Assembly: GCA_016165875.1 (NCBI GenBank)
Contig: JABBOT010000014.1
Span: 2,955,713 to 3,019,712, forward strand
DNA length: 64,000 nucleotides
Source: Acanthopleura granulata
Taxonomy: Eukaryota > Mollusca > Polyplacophora > Chitonida > Chitonidae
Reading direction: 5' to 3'
Shown here: positions 60,401 through 64,000 of the stretch, piece by piece
Numbering within the stretch: the stretch's first letter is position 1
How the letters are laid out: each line of letters starts with the position of its first letter
Notes under the pieces: model-generated
Database searches by the model: none
Told to the model about the DNA's origin: nothing
The model's input: only the letters and a program-made list of their open reading frames with translations
Made by a program: the position numbers and the translations under genes

Positions 60401-62730
60401 TAGAATTAAAGCCTTTAGCTAATTTATTCGTAAGTTTGCATGCACTTCTGAATCTTTAACATCTTTAACACAGACACATAATGATCAGATGAATCGTTAC
60501 ATATGATGATTATTTAGAGCCAATTACCTGTATAACAACAGCTAGAAGCCCGGTTAACATTACAGCTGCCTGGAACACGTCAGTCCATACCACTGCCTTC
60601 ATTCCGCCCTGAAAACAGTAAAATAATCTCACATTGTGTGACATTGTGACATATGAAACATAGTAGTTATGAAATATCATTTATAATAAATCAAGTTTAC
60701 ACCATGTCAATTCATTTCTTTGGTTCATGAATTCAATATTTTAAATCAGAAGTATCATTCTAGCACAATCAGTTACATTCTCCACTAATGCACATCGTCC
60801 CAACATTCATGTTGTTTGTATCGCCATTCAGGCCTCAGACCCACATGAGGGTATACCTTCAAAAAATCTTCCGTTAAATCCGTTATTGCCTTGCCGTTAG
60901 TCTAACGGATTAACTTGTTCCTGGTAACCAATATTCCATTTGTGATAAAGAATTAAATCATAATCAGGAACGGATTATTCCGTCAGATCAACGGAAGGCA
61001 ACCCATAATTCCTCAAATAAAAGATTTAACGGAAGGCCATTTTAAGGGTAGAGCTTATAGCGGAGCCTGTCTACGATTGATATAACAATTTAAAAGACAT
61101 CTCTATCACACATTTAAAAGCCCCTTGACTACTAAAATGATTCGTAATTAGAGTACAAACCAATGTAGTGTAGAATGTCGCCACAAGGCCAACGATGATA
61201 ATGGTAGCCCAGTCCGGAAATTTGGTCACTGGGGAAAACAGCGCATATCGGATTGGTCAAAAATCGTGGCCACAAATATGTCCATTTAGTCTATAAAGAT
61301 GGTTTTAAAAGATCAATGAGACCAACATGAAACTTAACTAACTTAAATCAATAGATTGCTTTCTGAACTCAGATTTAGCGTGTTGGTGCCGCACTTTGTA
61401 ATTTCCGGACAAGACATTACATGCAGACTAACACAGTACGATAAATACCGCCTGACAACCGGAACTCTGCACGGTGTGAAAACACAGTTTCCAGATGGCA
61501 AAGGCTGATATTATTATGTTTCAGAGGCTCTTAAATAGTACTTATACTTCTTCAGCCTTGTATCTTTCTGTTTATTTGACTGATGTTTTACGCCGTACTA
61601 AAGAAAATTTCTCTTATACGACGGCGGCCACCATTACTGTGGGAAGAAGCCAGGCAGAGCCCGACGGGAAACCCACGACCATTTTTCAGCCTTGCAAGTT
61701 TGCACACTATTTTATAGCGAAAAGTAGTTTATCTCATACGTCCATGCATGAATGCAAATCGTTATTCTGCTCTTTTTTAATGAAGTTTGATAGTAACAAA
61801 GCTTCTAGAAAATGTTATAGGAAATGTTTCACAGGAATACATGTCTAGCCCATATACATGGATGATTTTGACAAAGGTGAAAGCAGTTTTTTGTAGCTCG
61901 ACTGTTCTTGCGGCGAGACCCACCTGCCTCCAAGGCTGTGGACGGCGCGTAAGAGGCTATTCCCATGTACAGAACCTGAAACAAAATAACATGTTTCCAA
62001 AATAATAAGCTACTTTAGACAAATTATACGTCAAAGGGGAAAACAAAACAGGATCAAAAAGATGTCTTTATTTGACCCTCAGCAGAGACCGGAACTTCTT
62101 TTCCAATAAAAGTTAAACATTTATTGTTTGGAATTTCATGAATGGTAAAATATCGTGAAAAATAGACAAAGATTTAAGAAATTTACTGGATTATTCTCAT
62201 CTGATTTTATAATAATACGTGTATTTATCATGTTTCATCGATAGCATATCGAACATTCAAATTGTACACCAAATATAAATGTTTTAAGACAAATACAAAA
62301 ATCCTCGGAAAAGGTAGAGAGAGACTTTATACGTGAGTGAAACCATAAATAGACAGAAGTATATCTGATATCAATCTGTGGATTATAGGGTATCGATATA
62401 AAAAGACTGCAACATAGAGTAAAGCAGCTGTAACAATATGATAGTTGATAAGTGGTCACACGTTACCGGTAAGATCCGGACTCCTGTCAGCTTGTCAGTT
62501 CGGGCAGAATTCTATGAAAATGATTAAAGATTAGAGGCCTACTCCTCCTCTTAACAGAATGGCGTTGAATTAGGCGAAATAAGCAGTAATGCTAGCACAT
62601 TAAACAGTCACTGGCCTACAATCACTCAGAATGGTGAGTTAATTCCTTAATGGGAAAATACCTGCTGGAGAAGCATAATCGTGGCACCGACCAACTTTGC
62701 AGCTCGATGTTGAAATCGTCTTTCCAAGTA
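48264..62730 (-). CDS. SLC5A8-like: SLC5-family sodium-coupled transporter 2, exons 2-15 (5' end outside window)
   Basis: Paralogue of the plus-strand gene at 30518-46175, in inverted orientation. Fourteen exons join in frame to about 508 residues; roughly 114 N-terminal residues (helices 1-3) are expected from an exon 1 beyond 64000, since none is seen in the 1.27 kb right of exon 2. All intron positions and phases equal those of its partner. By hand, about 42 of 326 residues differ over exons 2-11, while the extracellular loop of exon 12 and the tail are much more different. GGMKAVVWTDVFQAAVMLTG, QASVQRY, the serine-rich helix and GPLLGLFILGG are intact, so it should be a working sodium symporter. 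A sequon NLT appears in the exon 12 loop, absent in the partner. The tail is shorter (54 against 106 residues in the last exon) and has one copy of the repeat module. Confidence 0.9.
49018..49166 (+). mobile_element. SINE family A, 5'-truncated
   Basis: CCAGCAACCTGCGAATGGTG, CCCGGGCTCTGTCCGG, ATAATGCTGGTCATAGTCGT and an AAAT tail. Confidence 0.83.
49370..49468 (-). mobile_element. SINE family A 3' fragment
   Basis: Reverse copy: TGGACTGATGTTTTACGCCG, TACTCAAAAATATTCCACAC, GACGGCCGGCATTATGTGGG. Confidence 0.78.
49922..50049 (-). CDS. SLC5A8-like: Transporter 2 exon 14
   Basis: 128 bases, phase 1 in and 0 out (one codon longer than in the partner). Encodes KKYLIPIFDRLFCCLPDKIL and AKCRCG. Acceptor AATATTTAAATTTCAG, donor GTAACA. 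Confidence 0.9.
50091..50343 (+). mobile_element. SINE family A, full length
   Basis: Head GGGGCCTCCGTGGCTCAGTT with A-box and B-box-like GAGTTCAAGTCCAGC, body CTTGGGAAGATCTGCCAGCA, tail TTGAGTACGGCGTAAAGTAC. Lies in intron 13. Confidence 0.93.
50588..50758. mobile_element. Foldback MITE, copy 1
   Basis: Arms of about 75 bases form one long inverted repeat. Left starts CCAAAAAATCTTCCGTTAGG, with TTATTTGAGGGATGACCGAT; right ends with the reverse complement (ATTTCACGGAAGATTTTTTG). No coding capacity. A second copy is at 60860-61048. Confidence 0.88.
50922..51022 (-). CDS. SLC5A8-like: Transporter 2 exon 13
   Basis: 101 bases, phase 2 in and 1 out. Encodes LYTVSYMWFSSIGVATCVIL and GLAVSFAT. 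Acceptor TCTTTCCAG, donor GTAAGA. Confidence 0.94.
51023..52677 (-). other. Transporter 2 intron 12
   Basis: 1.66 kb. One third is the 26-bp minisatellite at 51095-51655. The rest shows nothing recognised. Confidence 0.7.
51095..51655. repeat. 26-bp minisatellite in transporter 2 intron 12
   Basis: About 20 units around CCTAAAGAGGATATACCTTA CAGCGC, with blocks of variants (TACTGCATCCTAAA to the right). Confidence 0.9.
52678..52832 (-). CDS. SLC5A8-like: Transporter 2 exon 12
   Basis: 155 bases, phase 0 in and 2 out. Encodes GAVVGGVVGLSFPMWISIGS and an extracellular loop with cysteine and sequon NLT. Acceptor CCCGTCTCTCAG, donor GTAAGT. Confidence 0.93.
52833..53628 (-). other. Transporter 2 intron 11
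   Basis: 796 bases. Nothing recognised. Confidence 0.55.
53629..53715 (-). CDS. SLC5A8-like: Transporter 2 exon 11
   Basis: 87 bases, phase 0. Encodes ASASFTGSASGPLLGLFILG and GFFPWANWK. Acceptor TTTACATTGTAG; donor GTTGAG is weak. Confidence 0.93.
53716..54705 (-). other. Transporter 2 intron 10
   Basis: 990 bases. Contains a family C-like fragment (about 53770-53850, GGTAAACCACCGACCTTCAG) and a forward family A SINE (54349-54507). Confidence 0.6.
54349..54507 (+). mobile_element. SINE family A, 5'-truncated
   Basis: GCCTGCGGATGGTCGAGAGT, TTCCCCCGGGCTCTGCCCGT, GCCGCCGTCGTATAAGTGAA, tail AATGAAATAAATAAACAAAT. Confidence 0.88.
54706..54776 (-). CDS. SLC5A8-like: Transporter 2 exon 10
   Basis: 71 bases, phase 1 in and 0 out. 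Encodes VAGFGVIGIAMSFMARSLGG and TVIQ. Acceptor CATGGTTTTCAG, donor GTAACC. Confidence 0.94.
54777..56571 (-). other. Transporter 2 intron 9
   Basis: 1.8 kb. A short reverse SINE tail near 55990-56035 (GGGTTTTACGTCGTACTTAA). Overlapping ~100-codon frames on both strands near 55150-55470 show no known domain and are not called. Confidence 0.5.
56572..56770 (-). CDS. SLC5A8-like: Transporter 2 exon 9
   Basis: 199 bases, phase 0 in and 1 out. Encodes IAPYFVMEVLGYPGLPGLFV through SSMSSSLNAAATVTWTDF to KGL. Only three residues differ from the partner exon. Acceptor TCTCTTCACCAG, donor GTAATT. Confidence 0.96.
56786..56874 (-). pseudogene. Decayed partial copy of exon 9, transporter 2
   Basis: On the minus strand, TATTTTGTTTGGAGGTACTT, TACCTGGGCTTACCCGGTTT and GTGGCCTGTTTGTTTATCGG match exon 9 in order, directly before the real exon's acceptor. 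Stops and small indels are present, and the copied acceptor has been lost. It corresponds in position to the fragment at 40282-40376 in transporter 1. Confidence 0.85.
56875..57951 (-). other. Transporter 2 intron 8, remainder
   Basis: About 1.1 kb. Nothing recognised; no counterpart of the 26-bp minisatellite of the partner's intron 8. Confidence 0.55.
57952..58087 (-). CDS. SLC5A8-like: Transporter 2 exon 8
   Basis: 136 bases, phase 2 in and 0 out. Encodes SLAMNCIGVVLMVSLTCIAG and on to YYAQKGCDPL. Acceptor TTTGTCTCCAG, donor GTAAGG. Confidence 0.94.
58088..58944 (-). other. Transporter 2 intron 7
   Basis: 857 bases. Holds a family C-like SINE fragment (about 58345-58480) and the 28-bp repeat at 58573-58690. 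Confidence 0.6.
58573..58690. repeat. 28-bp tandem repeat, four units
   Basis: TCTGGAAAATTCCCTGCAGG CGGGGATG repeated from 58573, 58601, 58629 and about 58658; the last is degraded. The first two are nearly identical. Confidence 0.9.
58945..59085 (-). CDS. SLC5A8-like: Transporter 2 exon 7
   Basis: 141 bases, phase 2 in and 2 out. Encodes FNPDPTIRHTFWNLFVGGTV and on to QASVQRYSTLPTVRKAQ. Acceptor CTTTCAG, donor GTGAGT. Confidence 0.94.
59165..59390 (-). mobile_element. SINE family A, near full length
   Basis: Reverse copy without poly-AAAT: TTGATTGGTGCTTTACACCG, CGACCATCCGCAGGTCGCTA, GCCGGACTTGAACTCACAGC, GCTAGCGCGCTATAAC. Lies in intron 6. Confidence 0.87.
60020..60093 (-). CDS. SLC5A8-like: Transporter 2 exon 6
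   Basis: 74 bases, phase 0 in and 2 out. Encodes GTISVGGFGEVWRLNEDWDR and IKFP. Acceptor TTACTTCTTAG, donor GTAGAT. Confidence 0.93.
60120..60250 (-). mobile_element. SINE family A remnant
   Basis: Reverse TTCATTTATTAGACAGCTAC and a head-like GGGGCCAGCATGAACTGGAT TTGAAC. Strongly decayed, in intron 5. Confidence 0.45.
60528..60608 (-). CDS. SLC5A8-like: Transporter 2 exon 5
   Basis: 81 bases, phase 0. Encodes GGMKAVVWTDVFQAAVMLTG and LLAVVIQ. Acceptor CTGTTTTCAG, donor GTAATT. Confidence 0.95.
60860..61048. mobile_element. Foldback MITE, copy 2
   Basis: Left arm CAAAAAATCTTCCGTTAAAT, TAACGGATTAACTTGTTCCT; right arm its inverted copy (AGATTTAACGGAAGG). Similar to copy 1 at 50588-50758 in both arms. 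Lies in intron 4. Confidence 0.85.
61161..61228 (-). CDS. SLC5A8-like: Transporter 2 exon 4
   Basis: 68 bases, phase 1 in and 0 out. Encodes VTKFPDWATIIIVGLVATFY and TTL. Acceptor TTTTCCCCAG; weak donor GTTTGT, like the partner's. Confidence 0.92.
61561..61684 (-). mobile_element. SINE family A, 5'-truncated, with 10-bp target-site duplication
   Basis: Reverse copy: TTTATTTGACTGATGTTTTA, CGCCGTACTAAAGAAAATTT, GGCAGAGCCCGACGGGAAAC. TTCAGCCTTG flanks both ends (61551-61560 and 61685-61694). Lies in intron 3. Confidence 0.88.
61924..61975 (-). CDS. SLC5A8-like: Transporter 2 exon 3
   Basis: 52 bases, phase 0 in and 1 out. Encodes VLYMGIASYAPSTALEA. Acceptor ATTTTGTTTCAG, donor GTGGGT. Confidence 0.93.
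61976..62661 (-). other. Transporter 2 intron 2
   Basis: 686 bases. Nothing recognised. Confidence 0.6.
62662..62730 (-). CDS. SLC5A8-like: Transporter 2 exon 2
   Basis: 69 bases, phase 0. Encodes YLERRFQHRAAKLVGATIML and LQQ. Acceptor CTTTGTATTGTCAG, donor GTATTT. The rightmost exon visible. Confidence 0.92.
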
Positions 62731-64000
62731 CTGACAATACAAAGGTAAACAAGAAATTCGTAAGCATAAAACCAAATATTCATATAATTCTGCTTAGTGT
62801 GACTTTTTAACAACAAGACTGATATTGTATATATTACTCGGAGTATTACACTAAATAAGCATATGGCTTGCTCTGCAAGCCGATGGAAATCAACGTGTGT
62901 AGAACAAAAGGCAAGATTTTACTTGTTTCTTTCTTTCTGTGTTTATTTCTTTGACTTGGATTTGTACGCTGTAGGCCTTCTCAGCCATATCATATGTCAT
63001 GTATCTTGGCCGCCTCATCTAAATGGAGATTCAATTAAACATGTTTAAAACAAAGTACAACAACTGATTCATTTGTTTATTTATTTATATATTTGATTGG
63101 GGTTTGTACGCTGCGGGTCTACTCAGCCATATTTTGCTAACTGACGGCCGCCCGTCTTATTTTTTTGAAAATCAACTGCCACAGAACTCCATCTCTGCTT
63201 TCTTAGTTGTTGTATTAACTTTTAGTCGATCGCTAAGTGCAAATCTCATAAAAGCGCATATGCCTGTCATATAGCTCACTGTGTTGGATACAGTCTGATT
63301 TAAATGTCTCAGCTGCGGTCATTGGTGTAATAAATTATCCCATTTGCAGAAGAATAAAAAAACTGAAGAATTGGGCTTATCTTGACATGTACATTTAGAA
63401 TAAAGGTAAGCATAAATAAAATTCTGTCTTGTAGTACACGTTGAAGGTAGTTTGGTGCCAGGGCGCATCCACATATGTGTGTACAGGGTGAACTCTCGCT
63501 CGGTTTAGGCTCAGTGTAAGCCGTTTTATACACTAGTGTTCTGGGTATAAGGACTGGATCACATGCTATAGCCAGCACGATTAAGTACAGCCATTAAACA
63601 ATTAAAAAGCAACTTGATGTCACCAACAATACATTGAAGAATGAGCCTGTGTTGACCTATCATGATAAAAACCAGTTGTAAAATGAGATATGCCAAGTTG
63701 AAGAATGGTGGCAGTTTTCAGGTGGTAGTGCAAGAGCACTGCTAGCGAGTATGTTGAATGTGATGCCTAATACGGCATCAAGCGTGGCCGGCGATGCTGT
63801 CATTTTATTAAATCCGTTGGCCTGCGTTGGAGATACATGGCCAGTTTTCCATATTTATGTACCAAAATTTTTGGTTTTCACGATGCATTTTTTTAGCTGA
63901 CAGTTTTGCATATGACAAGTACTGTTCAGATGTCAGCTGTGATGGTTAAACTTTTTGAATGGACATTTTTTCATAACTGAAGTCCAGTCTACGCTTTTAC
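62731..64000 (-). other. Transporter 2 intron 1 (partial), right window edge
   Basis: 1.27 kb without a match to the exon 1 peptide. Two related reverse SINE-like fragments (about 62938-63030 and 63070-63170) share TTTGTACGCTG and CTCAGCCATAT. Since the partner's intron 1 is 4.1 kb, exon 1 probably lies further right. Confidence 0.65.

Overview
The window is animal nuclear DNA: AT-rich, intron-dense and full of short interspersed elements and minisatellites. The SINE family (tRNA-like head, a shared core, and a 3' tail ending in AAAT repeats), small conserved exons with GT/AG borders, and the two gene families present suggest a lophotrochozoan invertebrate, most likely a mollusc or relative. 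The species cannot be fixed from this sequence. Nothing bacterial or viral is seen.

Three protein genes are supported. (1) The 5' end of an integrin alpha gene lies on the minus strand. Exon 1 (signal peptide and first beta-propeller residues) is at 18510-18991, exon 2 at 1622-1743 and exon 3 at 304-404; the gene runs off the left edge. Splice phases join perfectly, and the peptide resembles RGD-binding alphaV/alpha5/PS2-type integrins. Intron 1 is about 16.8 kb and packed with repeats. (2) A complete 15-exon SLC5-family transporter (SLC5A8/A12/A6 clade, sodium-coupled monocarboxylate or multivitamin type) lies on the plus strand from 30518 to 46175 and encodes about 673 residues. (3) Its paralogue lies on the minus strand from 62730 down to 48264. 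Exons 2-15 are present; exon 1 must lie beyond the right edge. Genes 2 and 3 sit tail to tail, about 2.1 kb apart, with the same intron positions and phases. By hand count there are about 42 differences in 326 residues over exons 2-11, so this is a fairly recent inverted duplication. The integrin and the first transporter are head to head across 11.5 kb without a recognised gene.

Layout: 1-18991 integrin 5' end and introns (minisatellites at 0.5-1.1, 7.9, 10.9 and 12.7-14.0 kb; a palindromic MITE-like element at 4.45-4.85 kb). 18992-30517 intergenic, with a 24-bp minisatellite of 58 units at 25249-26639. 30518-46175 transporter 1. 46176-48263 convergent intergenic. 48264-62730 transporter 2. 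62731-64000 its intron 1.

No new multi-gene system is evident. The most notable signals are: a decayed partial copy of exon 9 in front of the real exon 9 in both paralogues, so it predates their duplication; serial duplication of the exon 1/intron 1 donor junction in transporter 1; a chimeric SINE between perfect 30-bp direct repeats; a foldback MITE family with two copies in transporter 2 introns; and a 22-residue repeat amplified from one to three copies in the C-terminal tail of transporter 1.
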